A DNA stretch of 64,000 nucleotides from Siderastrea radians (GCA_964017195.1 OZ024894.1:30361120-30425119), one strand, 5' to 3'; counted from the stretch's first letter, positions 1 through 11,770 are shown. Program-made: numbers and translations. Notes: generated by a model not told the origin, from the sequence alone.

Positions 1-830
1 AAAAAGCTCCGGCAGAATAGGGTTAATACATTCAAACACACAGCTAATGTCATCCTGGTTCAGTGAGGGAAAGCACCTGCTCATAAAGAAAGGTACTTAG
101 GAAAATTTGGATGAGTTTATAGGGTGGATAATTTGAATTTGCTTATTATTAGAAGAAAACGCAATATTTATTTTTGATCATGAAAATTTCCTTGCTGTCA
201 TTAATTTGTAAAAACCAATACCTAATAATTAATTTGAACGGGTAACTTATCAATCCGGTGGAACGACAGAGATGCAAATAATAATTTGTCTATGACGAAG
301 ATCTGCTCTTGCTATTATGCTCCCAAATGTTGAGGCAAACAAACAAAAACAGAACAAATTCTGAACGTTTGAGTATTTCTCCACCTGAGTCAAATCCCGG
401 TTGCTTCTAGTCGCAAAAGTAAATTTAAGCAGACGGCTGGCAAACCCATCATGCAGTGAAAAGGAGGATCTGGCCGACCTGAAGCCACTAATGATACGAT
501 ACATTAAATGAAATGAGTGGGATCTATTCCAAAACAAACGGAAATGAAAGCCATATAGTATATATCCGTTCTAGTTGTTAGAGTGTATGTTGCATTAATC
601 TAGGTTGAATTCAGAGCTTTTACCTTGCAATATGACGATGCATGCAAACATAAAAACCAAGAAACTGAAACAGACGGAAACAACTGAAATCTCAGCCCGG
701 GCTGAAATTTGCCATATAATCGGCCCCTAAGAGGTCATTGTTAGAGGTATACCTTGTGATGATAAAGAAAATGATGGTAAATTTTATGCTCGGACTTTAC
801 AATCTTGTAAAGTCGAATTCATGTTAATCA
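1..830. other. Unannotated sequence left of the palindromic element
   Basis: I see no exon with splice borders, no tRNA-like sequence and no repeat structure that I can support here. Open frames on the minus strand around 250-537 lack family resemblance and splice context. Confidence 0.4.
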
Positions 831-1605
831 TATGGAAAGCCATAACTTTCTTATGTGATCAGTGATCTTTAGGTGGTGACATTTTATCGTGATGTGGTGT
901 GGATTTGTCACGTTGTAGTTTAGTTGCGTTGCCATGTATTGTGGTTTTGTCATTACGTTATGGGGTGTCATCATCATGTGTTGTGGTGTTGTCATTACGT
1001 TACGAGGTTTGGTCATTGTGTGATGCGGTGGGATCGTTATGTGGTGTGGTTATTTCTTTATGTGGTGCGGTTTCATCATTATGTGCTGAGGTTATTTGAT
1101 AACATCCTGTAATTTTGTCATTATATGATGTGGTTACATTATTATGTAGTGCAGTTCCTTCCTTATGTGGTTAACTCGTTATGTGATGCGGTTTTAACTT
1201 TATGTTATGTGGTTTTCATGAAACAATCTCACTTTCACTTCCGGTGTCAAACTATTACCCAGGCTTTACTTGTCCTGAAGAACCGACTTAACCAGGTTTT
1301 AGAAAGATCCCAGTGCCTGCTCTTCCAAGGTAACAGGTAAAGCAAAGATGGTGGGAGTGAGAAATGGTAATTTGTCAAATGTGCTTGAAAAGGTGCACCT
1401 TGGACATCTTCTCGAGAACTTCCAACGTGAAAAGGTAACATTCAGATTAAATATCCAAGTTATCTTTCGACCAAATGCAATGTTTCGGGTTGACAATCGA
1501 AACACAATGATGCAATTAAGGTTAGAGTATCTAAACTTTGGAAGCTATTCACCGCCACGAAAACCAGGAACACAAGGTTGCAGTGCACCTGATCATAAGT
1601 ATTTG

Positions 1606-2076
1606 ATTTTGAAGTCAGTATTAAAGAGCTACCCGGAAGATGACTTCAACATTAAGGACATCGCATCACTGCTTTCCATTTCAGAGAGTACAGTCTACGA
1701 CGGATACGACCTCACCTCAGTCAGTTGCAGTTTACAGAGATAAGAGAGGGGAGATCTAGATAATGCTGTGGAGGAAATACCAAGGGCCGAATACCCTTAT
1801 TGTGGAGAAGTGCTGTTCAAGCAAGTAATTGCAGATTTGGGAATAAAGGTTCTGACAGAAGAGTCATAGAGTTGATCATAAGGGAGTTGAAAACAGGAAG
1901 AGAGGCCGTCTTCGTCGACGCATCTACAGTGTTCAAGGTCACAATCACTTATGGCAAATAGACTTCAATCATAAGCTTTTGCGTTGGCATTTGGTAATTA
2001 TAGATGGCACTGATGGCTTCAGCCGCCTACCTACCGTGGTATACTGCTTGGACAACAACAAAGCCGAAACTTGTTA
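1606..2076 (+). pseudogene. Integrase-like (DDE) transposase, N-terminal half, broken
   Basis: Translating this stretch in shifting frames gives a helix-turn-helix motif (DIASLLSISESTVY, about 1657-1698), a linker matching the family spacing (about 1760-1850), and then the start of an integrase-core domain near 1910-2060 with NHLWQIDFNHKLLRW and DGTDGFSRLP. In metazoan integrase-core proteins the matching stretch reads LWHIDGNHKL...GGIDGYSR, and the D of the WxID motif is catalytic. The frame is interrupted by stops at about 1741 and 1866 and by frameshifts, and it ends after LDNNKAET with a stop at about 2074. It lies inside the left arm and centre of the palindromic element, so it is the decayed transposase of that element or of its parent. 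The family assignment is from remembered motif pattern and no search was run. Confidence 0.6.
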
Positions 2077-2147
2077 AGGTGTTTTCTCATCTTCCCTGCC
2101 GTTGTCTATAATGCCTTTTACCCCATATTCCTGTATGGCTCATCCCA

Positions 2148-2429
2148 CTAATTCAGTACCCAATGGACTTTGTAGCTGCCCTGCTTCAGCTCATCATTAA
2201 TTACTGGCAGGTAAACATAATGAAGGGCAGCAAGGTGAACCTCATTCAAAGGATCAAGGAGTCCTTCAACTTCCAGGAAGTAAAATAGGCTATAGAATAG
2301 TCCTAAAAACCCTAAAAACATCACGCCATGTTGAATCCTTTGATTATGGGTGCTTTTCCCGACTATAGCACTTCCTCTATTAACACCTCTCTTAGATATC
2401 ATGTATTCTGTCACAACGACATTTTTCAA
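2148..2429 (-). pseudogene. Integrase-like (DDE) transposase, later part of the core domain, broken
   Basis: The minus-strand frame contains LEVEGLLDPLNEVHLAALHY followed by VYLPVINDELK. This matches the later portion of the same integrase-core family, where a DPxNEVHLxxLHYVFLPxIN stretch precedes the usual NHPLRTE region. It reads toward the left, opposite to the first half at 1606-2076, so the two pieces cannot belong to one reading frame. The piece lies in the unique centre between the two arms. The first 40 residues show no family similarity. The terminal NHPLRTE-like segment is not visible, so this copy is truncated. Confidence 0.5.
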
Positions 2430-3560
2430 TTCTGCTACTTAAGTGGCTCAAATGTATCTGCTTCTCACAGAAAACACTTTAATAATGGGACCTTGAACAT
2501 AGTAGGTGCGTCGACGATCCGGGTCGACGATGACGGCCTCTCTTCCTGTTTTCAACTCCCTGATGATCAACTCTATGAATGCTATCACGGAGTCTCATTC
2601 TTCGAAGGACATTCCCTTGCTATTTCCTCCACAACATTATCTAGACCCCCCCCCCCGGCCACTCTTATCTCTGTAAACTGCAACTGACTAAGGTCGTATC
2701 CGTCTTACGGTCGGACTGTACTCTCTGAAACGTAGTGGTGCGATGTCATTAATTTTGAAGCCATCTTCCAGGTAACTCTCTCAGAGTGACTTCGAAATCA
2801 AATACTCAGGTGCACCGCAACCTTGTGTTCCTGGTTTTCGTAGCGGTGAATAGCTTCTAAAGTTTAGACACTCTAACCTTAATTGTATCATCGTGTTTCA
2901 ATAGTTCAACCCTAAACATTGCGTTTGGTAGAAAGATAACTTGGATATTTGATCCGAATGTTATCTTTTCACGTTGGAAGTTCTCGAGAAGATGTCCAAG
3001 GTGCACCTTTTCAAGTACATTTGACAAATTACCATTTCCCACTCCCACCATCTTTGCTTTACCTGTTACCTTGGAAGAGCAAGCACTGGGATCGTTCTAA
3101 AAACTGGTTAAGCCGGTTCTTCAGAACGAGTAAAGCCTGGGTAATAGTTTGACACCGGAAGTGAAAGTGAGATTGTTTCATGAAAACCACATAACATAAA
3201 GTTAAAACCGCATCACATAACGAGTTAACCACATAAGGAAGGAACTGCACTACATAATAATGTAACCACATTACTTGTAATGACAAAATTACAGCACGTT
3301 ATCAATTATTATTAATAACCTCAGCACATAATGATGAAACCACACCACTTAAAGAAATAACCACACCACATAATGATCCCACCGCATCACACAATGACCA
3401 AACCTCGTAACGTAATGACAACACCACAACACATAATGATGAAACCTCATAACACATGACAACGCATCCTTAATACAACGTGACCAAACTACACCACATC
3501 ACAGTAAAACGTCACCACCTAAAGATCACTGATCACATAAGAAAGTTATGGCTTTCCATA

Positions 3561-5224
3561 AAATCCTATGAAACCAGCCCGGCCATTGAAAATTCAAATA
3601 ATGGGCCCCAAATTTCGCTTATTAAATGACTTTATCGTCGCCAGGTTTCAATGGTTGTAAATGAACTATGCATTCAAGCTATGGTCTTTCGTATTATTAC
3701 ATTGCTCTTACCGGCATTTCCTTGTGCTCGAATACTAAGACTTATCAAAATAATCTCTGCAATTAAGGCAAGGCGGACTTTCTTCATCATCGAGAAATTA
3801 TCTGTTCATCAGCGAACAAGCTTTAGTTGAATGGAAAGCAAAATAACACACAACTGAAGCCAGTTTCAGTATTTTGTTGTGGTTCTTCAACTTCATCAGT
3901 TTTATTAAAGTGTTTGTGCTTAAACGCAGCTGCTGTGGTGTACATGGAGCACGTGGTAGAAATTTCGTTAGTCACCTAAAAACAAAATTTAAGAAGAGCA
4001 TAATTATGCAGGGAAAATATACATTGCTTAAACGCAAGAAAATGGAACGAATCAATAAAGTTAAGATCATTAAAAATCTTAATGTGACGCAAAATAGCTG
4101 ACCTAAAACGACAGAGTGACATTATACACGCTGACATGGCGAATGTTAAGATTTTGTTGAGACAGCGACACAGGAAGCAAAACTGCTCATCTAGCTGTAG
4201 CGTTACATTATTGTCATCTGCAAACAAAGGAAAGGGAAATGATACCTGATTGAGTAAACATTTCTTCATTTTCACCGTATATTATATACTAATTTATTAT
4301 AACTAGCGTATCTTTGCTTTGTAGCGCCGTTACTCTTCATCTCCCGGAATCGACACATCCGGGACTTTTATGCGTGACCTACGCATAAAAGACAATCAGG
4401 ATAAAGGTTTGTTTGGGATGGGAAAATGCTAAGGAGACGAGGAAGGAGAAAAAAAGAAGAAGAGGAGGGAGTGGGTCCTAAGAAGTACTCTTGAAGTTCT
4501 CTTTATGCAAAAGACACAGTGGAGGGGGGGGGGGGATTTGCTTACTACGTTATTCGAATCTTAGAATCACATTCTGAAATACCAATCTAGCAAACGAAAT
4601 TTATTTACCATAAAATTTTGAATCCTGCTTTCTTCTGCGAATGGACGGGCTAGTTAGGGGACTTAGGAACCTCCGGCGAACAAAAACCTTTTCCCATCCT
4701 TGTTGGTGTCATCAACAAGATTTTAAAAACAACCAATCAAAAACAAACAAATAAACAAACAAAAACAAAGTCAAAAACATCAATCCCTCACCGACAAATA
4801 GAAGTACGAAATCTGTGCATGAGATTAGAGTAGATTTGTCCTTTGATGTTGAAAATGCAAAAAAAATGTATTTAAAATAAACACCCTAGTGGTTTTCGGT
4901 ATCGTGATTTCGTAGTATTTAAAGGATGCTTCAGAGTTATTGACGTGTTCCTTCATACTTGTACCTCCGTGTGTGGTATCCTTGCCCAACTGAAACTATT
5001 TCTTCATACTTTGTGCAACCAAAGATTGCACAAATATTATTACGACAGGACTCAATAATAACGATACTTTTTTCATCCAATTTGGCCTGGGGGAGGGTGA
5101 GCACAATGAACGTGGTGGTTTTAAAATCAAGTTCAAGTAACTCAAATTAATTAATGTTTATGTTTATTACTTAACATAAACTTTATTTACTAGCAAGAAT
5201 TAGTGCAAAACAAAGCCCATTTAA
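3561..5224. other. Unannotated stretch
   Basis: Contains a purine-rich tract (about 4430-4535, with a run of G at about 4524-4534) and A-rich sequence around 4720-4780. No supported gene, RNA or element boundary was seen. Confidence 0.4.
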
Positions 5225-5365
5225 ACAATAGAGTTCTTCTGTCGAAGGCACTATCGTGTGATAGGTTGCCCAAGAACGTAGTTCGAAGGCTTGTATGAAG
5301 TTCAAACATCAAATTTCCGAGGGAACCTATCACTTCTAGGGCCTGAGACAGAAGAACTCTACTGT
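5225..5365. repeat. 141-bp hairpin repeat (MITE-like)
   Basis: The ends ACAATAGAGTTCTTCTGTC and GACAGAAGAACTCTACTGT are inverted repeats of 19 bp with one mismatch. A second inner pair (GATAGGTTGCCC and GGGAACCTATC) follows the same symmetry, so the whole unit can fold. No coding capacity. No clear target duplication was seen. Confidence 0.6.
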
Positions 5366-5647
5366 TTTTATTTTACAACGCTTAATTTTGAGCCAAAACA
5401 ATGCTGACAATTGCACTGCGATTATTAATTAAGTCACGAAAAATGGAGCAGCAAAGCCCCCAAGGTGACTGACGTATACACGGAAGCTATTTTAATGCAC
5501 GTTCTTCATATTAAATAATTTACACTGGAAATGGTAAAAAAGCTAGCAATTTTTTCACCGAAAATTGCCGAAAACGGGCATTATGCGCTGATAGGCGCCC
5601 GCTGCTGAGAGACACTATCGCGTTACGTGATCGATTTCGACCAATGA

Positions 5648-5685
5648 GGGTAACGTGGGCTCGTTTTTCAGAGCCCACGTTACCC
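5648..5685. repeat. Perfect 15-bp stem hairpin
   Basis: GGGTAACGTGGGCTC at 5648-5662 and its exact complement at 5671-5685 enclose an 8-base loop. It could be a short cruciform-forming site or the remnant of a MITE. Nothing nearby indicates a role. Confidence 0.6.
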
Positions 5686-6014
5686 GACCGCTGGTCCTGC
5701 TGTACGATTTAATGCCACGGACAAGCGGCCAGGCTGCTAAGTACGATTCAAAATGGCGGTGCGCAGTGTTGAATATTGGCCCTCTTTGGCGAGGAATTTC
5801 AGTGGGATCAGATGCACTTTAGAAGTTAAAACCACGGTCAGTAACTCAACTTAGTGTTATCTTTTTACTGGCGATTTCAAAAATACACCGTTTCTTGAGT
5901 GACCTTCCCCTTTAAACAATGAACTTAAAGTGTAATTTTTCTTTTTTTTTATTTGGGTCGTGAAAGGCGTAAAAAAAACTAAAAAAAACAACAACAACAA
6001 AAGACATTTTTTCC

Positions 6015-6084
6015 CTCCTTGGCATGGAATCGATCTCGGGTCATTTGCTTTGCCAACGATTGTACTTCCTCTGGGCCACGGTGA
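6015..6084 (-). mobile_element. tRNA-derived SINE head
   Basis: On the minus strand a box A-like TGGCCCAGAGG and a box B-like GATCGATTCC are spaced as in a tRNA gene, but the acceptor stem is not preserved. It is followed by a T-rich tract. This is the internal RNA polymerase III promoter pattern of tRNA-derived SINEs rather than a functional tRNA. Confidence 0.5.
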
Positions 6085-6149
6085 CATTTTCAAATGACAA
6101 AAGCAGGTCTACCGACATAGACACGGGTATTTTTCTTGGGAAAATGTGC

Positions 6150-6235
6150 TAACAATAATAAATAATAAACTTTATTTCTGTAGTGCTATTTCCTACAGCT
6201 CAATAGCGCTTTACATTGTATAAGGTGTTCGGACC
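6150..6235 (-). repeat. Retroposon 3' tail with GTAAAGCGCT-type end
   Basis: Read on the minus strand it carries GTAAAGCGCTATTGAGCTG and ends in an ATTATTTATTATT tail. The pattern of a conserved short end plus simple-sequence tail is common in invertebrate LINE or SINE insertions. The parent element is not determined. Confidence 0.4.
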
Positions 6236-6891
6236 ACCGCAAAAATCGTTATTGTGGACGGGAAAAACCGGAAGGCACTGGCTCTGCCATGTAATGTTCA
6301 AGGGCTGGTTCTTCTCAGTGTTTAATTGTCTTGCTAACTGAGTCTCCTACTCTCCTGAAATAGTCACCAAAGAGGAACAGTGTTGATTTATGAGCTAAAC
6401 AGACACTAACATGACAAGAGCAGAGCCGACTGTCTGTATTATGGAGCTATCTACGTGATGCAGGTTGAGTATGTCTGAATTTTGTTTTCTCTTAAATCAA
6501 GTTAATTGTCCAAAAATTGGAGAGGTGTCTGGAAGGTGTTACTGAACTTTCTGGTTCTTTCCTTCTTTTTTTGATACCTTAGATCTGACAAGCCCACTAT
6601 TTTTGTAACATCAAGTGCAAAGACCCGTCTGATGCTTGGTGATCGTTTATTGCAGTCAGCGGCACCAAGTCCCTGGAATACTCATCTGCACCCATCTATA
6701 ACATTACGTCGTTGAATACTTTTCAAGTTAGTTCATTTTTTTAGTTAAGCTTTATTTAGCTTTTAGGCATGTTTCCATATTAAAAATAAATTTGTTGTCC
6801 TTCACTTTTGCATTTGAGTTATGCATATCTCAAATAAAACTGAAATGTGACAAACAAAAATGCTGGTTAATAAGAGCAACTGTCAAAATAC
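6236..6891. other. Unannotated stretch
   Basis: AT-rich sequence without a supported gene or repeat boundary. Confidence 0.35.
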
Positions 6892-7129
6892 TTAGTTAAC
6901 TGTTAGTCCTGGATTAGCACAAATCAGCTTTCCAGTATCCATGCCCTGGATCACAGTTGTCTTTACCAAGAATATTCTCAATTCTCCAATGCTGATACAA
7001 CACTGTTTGGCCACAAAGCCTTCCAAAGTATTTAATTTACAAGCATATTTCTCTTTATACCATGCAAGGATTTGTTTGATGCGTTCAGACAAAACTTTGA
7101 GGTATTCATTCGTTGAATCATAAGGTGTC
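6892..7129 (-). CDS. Candidate terminal exon, unknown protein
   Basis: A possible acceptor (CCATACTTAG) at 7130-7139 opens a frame of about 78 codons that begins TPYDSTNEYLKVLSERIKQI, continues without unusual composition, and ends in TAA at 6892. The charged, helical-looking start and balanced composition look like coding sequence, but I recognise no family. No partner exon with matching phase was found nearby, and the acceptor lacks a strong pyrimidine tract. It could be a real last exon, a fragment of a retrocopy, or a chance frame. Confidence 0.25.
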
Positions 7130-7581
7130 CTAAGTATGGTCATCATCACAAACATACTAATCATGCACTATTGCTTTTTTCCTGCAATGTTCATTGGTTT
7201 CATGTTATTAATCAAAATAACACTGTCATGTGAAACAAAATTCTGTTGTTTTATTACAAATCTCTCACCCATCATCCTTTCTGTTCAACATCTAAGAACA
7301 ACGGATCGGAGATCTAATCAAAATAGTAAGGAGGTTAGTTTCTAAAGAAACTAAAACGACTATCTGTGACCTTTCCCTACACTAGGGTGACACAGAAAGC
7401 CGTAAAAATCTAAAACAAAAATTCATTTTTCAAATCGGCACACTTAATCTCCACGGTATCAACGAACGCTTTTCTTTTAACTAATTTATTCTTGTTTTTC
7501 ACGTTGCCATGTTCCCACCAATAACGTAGCTCCACCACTCTCCCTACAGACGAAGTGCAACTCACAATTCCTTGATTCCCT

Positions 7582-7611
7582 CTGACGAAGGCCTAACGCT
7601 CGAAACGTCAG
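7582..7611 (+). ncRNA. Hammerhead-type core from a Penelope-like element end
   Basis: The order CTGACGA, a short imperfect stem, CGAAAC, then GTC follows the type I hammerhead core (CUGANGA...GAAA...GUC). Such cores with very short stem III are known from the terminal repeats of Penelope-like retroelements. The flanks give no reverse transcriptase or GIY-YIG coding sequence, so this is an isolated element end. Stem II pairs poorly, so activity is doubtful. Confidence 0.45.
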
Positions 7612-8017
7612 CTTTCAATCTCTTTACGGTGACCAGCAACTCAGTTGAGAAATCCAAAATTTAGTGTAATCAAAATAGTGACTATCTAACACATTACTAC
7701 AAAAATGTCCACACTCAAAACTACTGAAGACATATTTGAATACCCATCGGCAAGTCAGACTTTTTCGGTTGTTGGGCGCAAGAGCAAGCAGCCAAGCATA
7801 CTTTGCACTTTGCAAAGTTGCAGGCCAAATATGAAGTGTGCTTCTACCCCTAACTTGCACAGCCATCCCTGATCATCTTTTAAGATGAAAAATGCCAATG
7901 ATTATGATTTAGAACCAATGACATCTAACCAGCACTCTCAAAATGTTCTGGCAGCTGGTGATTATACGACCCACAGTTGATTTTTTTGCTCATAAACCAA
8001 CACAGTATGCTCAATGC

Positions 8018-8153
8018 CTAATGTACAGAGGATCCCTGCCTGACTAATGTTTTGCCAGTCCCTGTGAACTCAAGTCGAGCCTTCTCATCTTTTGGATCTG
8101 CCAGTCGTGTTCTGCGTCCTTCAGACACTTTGATACCAAACTGAAAGGCTGCT
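8018..8153 (-). pseudogene. Exon fragment resembling the C-terminal part of spliceosomal protein IK/RED
   Basis: After an acceptor-like TTTCTTTCACAG (minus strand, ending at 8154) the frame reads AAFQFGIKVSEGRRTR and then ADPKDEKARLE. Metazoan IK/RED proteins carry a closely similar stretch near their C-terminus (AAFQYGIK, EGRKTR, then a charged helix). After LE the similarity stops: the family continues into a DRxWxKI segment, whereas here the frame gives FTGTGKT and stops at 8018. No neighbouring IK exon was recognised, so this is either one exon with a missed donor or a stranded fragment. Identification is by remembered motif only. Confidence 0.3.
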
Positions 8154-8159
8154 CTGTGA

Positions 8160-10670
8160 AAGAAAATATAAAAATCATCCTTGACTTAGAACTACTTTTC
8201 ACACTTGGAACTTAAAGGTTAACACTGGAAGCTAAATACAAAAGATGCTAGTGTGAACAGGCATGATCTGACAATGATCTCTGCGAAGTGTATGCAAAAT
8301 GTGTCAATCAAAGGAGATAGGTGACAAAGGCGAGCAACTTAAGAGTATGGTCAGAAGAAACAGCAGGAGTTGTAGACATTCCTTTTAAATTTTCACACTA
8401 GAATCTTAGCAAGAGAGTGTTTGAAAGACACAAAAATCCTTATAACCATACCCCCATGGGTTGTGGTGATGCTGGGGGACTATGGTGTCATCCAAATTTC
8501 TCAAATTTAGAATTTATCAAAAAACAGCAGAAACTGAAAAGTTTTCAGTGATGTATAGAATATGGCATAATTATACACTTTGCTGCTTTTCTCAGCATTT
8601 TATACTTTTTTGACTAAAAAAAAAAGAAATCTATCAAAATTGTTTTAAATATACTTCACTAACTTTGGAAGAGCTTCTCTACTTTCTGTGTAACTGTGGT
8701 AGTGCACTTCAGTATATAAATGCCACCGTTTGATAGGAACTTTTGTTAACCTGTAGGATTCAAATTGAAGAAACCAAAAGCAATCAACTTAAGAGTGTAC
8801 TGTAAAAGATAAAGAGAGAACATCCTTTAAACATTTCCTTCCAAGGGTTGAACCGTCCTCAAGTCACACCTATTTATTGCTGGCAAACTTTGGGGCCTGA
8901 GGAAATCCTATGGTGTTGATGGTGTCCCCATTTACGTGACAGCTAATGGACAATACTTTTGGCCTCTGCTGTACGATTACATCAAACTCTTAGGAAGAAA
9001 ATGATACATATTCAACCTAAAGAATGCTGAACCAGATTGAAGTATTTTCTGATGCACTCAGACATGCACTTAGGCATTCTAAAATGAGGTGCATTCACCA
9101 CTAACTACAGCAACAAAACAAAATCAATGTACTAACAAATTATGCAAAGCATTTTCGGCCTTGTAAAGTTCCAACTGCATAATTTTGTTGCCAGTTAGTG
9201 AAAAAAGTTTGTGTTTAATGGTTACAACAAAACAAAATACTTTACTTTTATTAGTTTAACAAATGATGAAATTTGCTTATGAGAAAACGTTTCCAAATAA
9301 TGTTGACCTTTGAATGTTTGTACAGCTCAAAGGAAATGCATTCATTTACAAAAAGCTTGACAACACTGACAACAGGAGTAAACATTGTTTTTAAAGGCTG
9401 CCCATTAGAAGAATTGGGAACGACTTGCTCCATTATCAAACGTAATCAGAAGTTTAAATGTGTAAATGTTTGTCTGTTAAGTTTCAGCCTTGTGGGCTGT
9501 TTTCAAAGTGTACCTTTATCTTTACATGCTGGTAATATGTATCTTTGTCCGTCTTCTTAACCTTTATTCCTTCCCTTGTGCCTTGTCACAGGTAAAGTAG
9601 AATCTGAGTCAATTTGTTGATCACAATGCCAGTAGTAGTTGGATTTGCTTGCAAAAAATTGGGTCTAGAGGAAAGAAATGAATAAGCCAAACCATATCGA
9701 AACATTCTTTCTGAAGGAAGCTACTCGCCATGGGTGCCAAGTTGTAAAGAATAACTGCAAATACTTACCGGTATACTTATAGAAACTTATACTTATACAA
9801 ATACATAAATCTGTACTAAGAGACACAGTTCAACAGACAACCAAAAGGCAGCTGAAATAGCTTGCTTCCATTCCAGGACAATCTGCTTTACTCCTAATCA
9901 GATTTGTAGGAATGCCGCTTCAGCATACTCATCATCTTCTATGCCAAACGCATAAGCCTGTGTTGCAAAACAACGACAAAAGACAGTTGCAATGAATCAT
10001 CACTACAGATTCAATAAAAAAAGGAAACTAAATTACACTTGGCTATCTTACACCTACACAACTGCCTGAACAAATTTGCAACATGTTGAATTGCCACCAG
10101 AAAATATTGTGTTAAAATAGCCCGCGTGGCAGGAGCCAAGAGGGGAGGGAGTGAGGGAACTAGCAAGCAGGAGACGCGAGCGTGCAAGGGAAAGGGAAAG
10201 GTGCGCCTGCTACCGCAGTATTGTTTTCATGGTTTTTAACTTTCACCTGTCGGATGTAAAAATCTTGATTGGTTAGAAATAATTGTGTGACAATCAGTTA
10301 CCTGAATAATTGTTCTGATTGAACAGATTAGCTTAAGGCAAGGCCTAATGGTAATTTATGAAGTACTTTTAAGACCGATTCCATTTATATTAGATTTACG
10401 ATTTACATTTATAATAGATGACGTCACAAAACCAGTTGAGTAAAATGTCAAATTTGAAATAAAACGTTATGTCATCTGAAAGAACTTGGCAAGAAGAGTA
10501 AAACGTTGAAGACTGGTTCTGGCTACGACAAACATATCTAGAATTATGGTAATTTAAATACATTCAAGTGTCCTTCCCCCCCCACCCCCGTATCATACTA
10601 TTCCTCTAAAAACAACCCGCTGAGTTTTTTTTTTTTGTACAGTTTTTTTTTTTGGGAAATAATAAATGTA
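8160..10670. other. Mostly unannotated; one tiny exon candidate
   Basis: On the minus strand, 9957-9898 follows an acceptor-like TTGCAACACAG and reads AYAFGIEDDEYAEAAF before a stop. It looks coding-like, but it is too short to assign and no phase-matched partner was found. Around 10120-10215 is a GC-richer purine-dense patch of the kind repeated in cnidarian genomes. Nothing else is supported. Confidence 0.3.
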
Positions 10671-10706
10671 TGAAATTCATATATTTGAACTGCGGAATGA
10701 AGAAAT

Positions 10707-10962
10707 AAATGTAAAGAAGATCCTCGCAGTTATTAACGCAACTTATGCAGTTGCGAAAAGAAAGCCATCTTCATCTTTCCCGGGTATATTACGAACCAAT
10801 TTAATAACCAGCTCCCAGTTGGCTTGTTAGCTCAATTGGTTAGAGCGCTGCACTGGTATCGCAGAGGTCAGGGTTCGAATCCCGGCAAGCCTGATTTTTT
10901 CAGGCTTTCTTTTCGCAACTGCATAAGTTACGTTAATAACTGCGAGGATCTTCTTTACATTT
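10707..10962. repeat. Hairpin element with a tRNA-like core
   Basis: Arms at 10707-10766 and 10903-10962 are 60-bp inverted repeats with a single mismatch. They enclose about 136 bp that contain the tRNA-like sequence at 10821-10891. The left flank (TTCATATATTTGAACTGCGG) and the segment just before the tRNA-like part (CCAGCTCCCAGTTGGCTT) match the repeated unit at 52540-54300, so both belong to one family. Confidence 0.8.
10821..10891 (+). tRNA. tRNA-like sequence, would-be tRNA-Thr(GGU), probably repeat-derived
   Basis: A cloverleaf can be drawn. The acceptor stem GGCTTGT pairs with GCAAGCC (one G-U pair), the D arm is GCTC/GAGC, and the anticodon loop is CTGGTAT with GGT at the anticodon. 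The T arm is AGGGTTCGAATCCCG and box B is perfect. The anticodon stem has an A-C mismatch. The hairpin setting and related tandem copies at 52-54 kb argue for a mobile tRNA-derived unit rather than a working tRNA gene. Confidence 0.4.
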
Positions 10963-11737
10963 AGTTTTTTTTTTTCAACGCAAGCTAAGCTGGACTTCTT
11001 GCAGTTCAATAAAATCGTATCATTTAAGATCTTAAGCTTTTGGCTAGAAAACGATAATATTAGTAAGTGAATAATGATCACGTGACACTATACGTCATAA
11101 AACTGGTCTTGTGGCTTTAGCTCTAGAAGAAAATGTTTTGAGTGTTCCTTTTTATTTAGCTTAAATGGTACCGCTGACGCGACAAAACAACACTCATTCA
11201 GACGAATTACACAAGGAAGGGATTGACACGGCAAAATTTTCAAAATTTAGAATGCTATATCTCGTCCACTTTTTGTCACATCGACAGACTGTTTTCAGCA
11301 TTCAGCTCCTCTTGATGTGTTCTTTCTAAGACATTAGAACAATTTGATATCAAAATGATTGATTATGACGTCAAAGTCCCCTATTAAATTACCAAGTTTG
11401 GTTGAGAAATGATATAAAGTATGAAAATGATTAAAAACTAACCCCAAAACCCACTTTTTGTGCAAGATCTAAGGGGTGGTCTCAGGCCCCACCGCATCGA
11501 CCTCTATTCTATTCTGTAACACAAAAGCGTACAATTGAGCTAATGTTATAAAGTTGTATTGGTCAGAGATACTTCTTAATGTAAAAGCAAATAGAACATA
11601 ATAGGAGCCGCAGCCATGGCATTCTGAATATAACCTACTTTGTGTTTTGTATATCGTATATTGTAGTGTTGCCTCAGACTTTGTACTGGTTTTTTTGTAG
11701 CATTTTAAAGAACAACACAACACTTTTAAGTTTCAAA

Positions 11738-11770
11738 GACATGTTTCGGTATTCCTGATGCCATCCTCAG
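11738..11770 (-). ncRNA. Hammerhead-type ribozyme core, left Penelope-like copy
   Basis: Read on the minus strand: CTGAGGA, stem II (TGGCATC...GAATACC), CGAAAC, AT, GTC. This fits the CUGANGA...GAAA...GUC core with the minimal stem III typical of Penelope-like elements. It lies downstream of the GIY-YIG coding end on the same strand, as expected. Confidence 0.6.

Larger units (their letters stand above)
831..3560. mobile_element. Palindromic (fold-back) DNA transposon with arms of about 1.1 kb
   Basis: The outermost 50 bases at 831-880 and 3511-3560 are exact reverse complements (ends TATGGAAAGCC and GGCTTTCCATA). Similarity continues inward to about 1945 on the left and 2484 on the right, leaving a unique centre of about 540 bp. 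The arms contain a degenerate repeat of about 20-25 bp built on GTCATTATGTGATGTGGTT-like words (about 890-1210, inverted at about 3180-3500). Ends compatible with a TA target duplication are present. The centre and inner arms carry pieces of one transposase gene on opposite strands (entries at 1606-2076 and 2148-2429). The most economical view is two partial copies joined head to head; which superfamily supplied them is not certain. Confidence 0.85.

Noticed and set aside
9251..9560. Opposed open frames at 9251-9439 and 9273-9560
   Set aside because: Mutual shadows in AT-rich sequence without family resemblance or splice signals.
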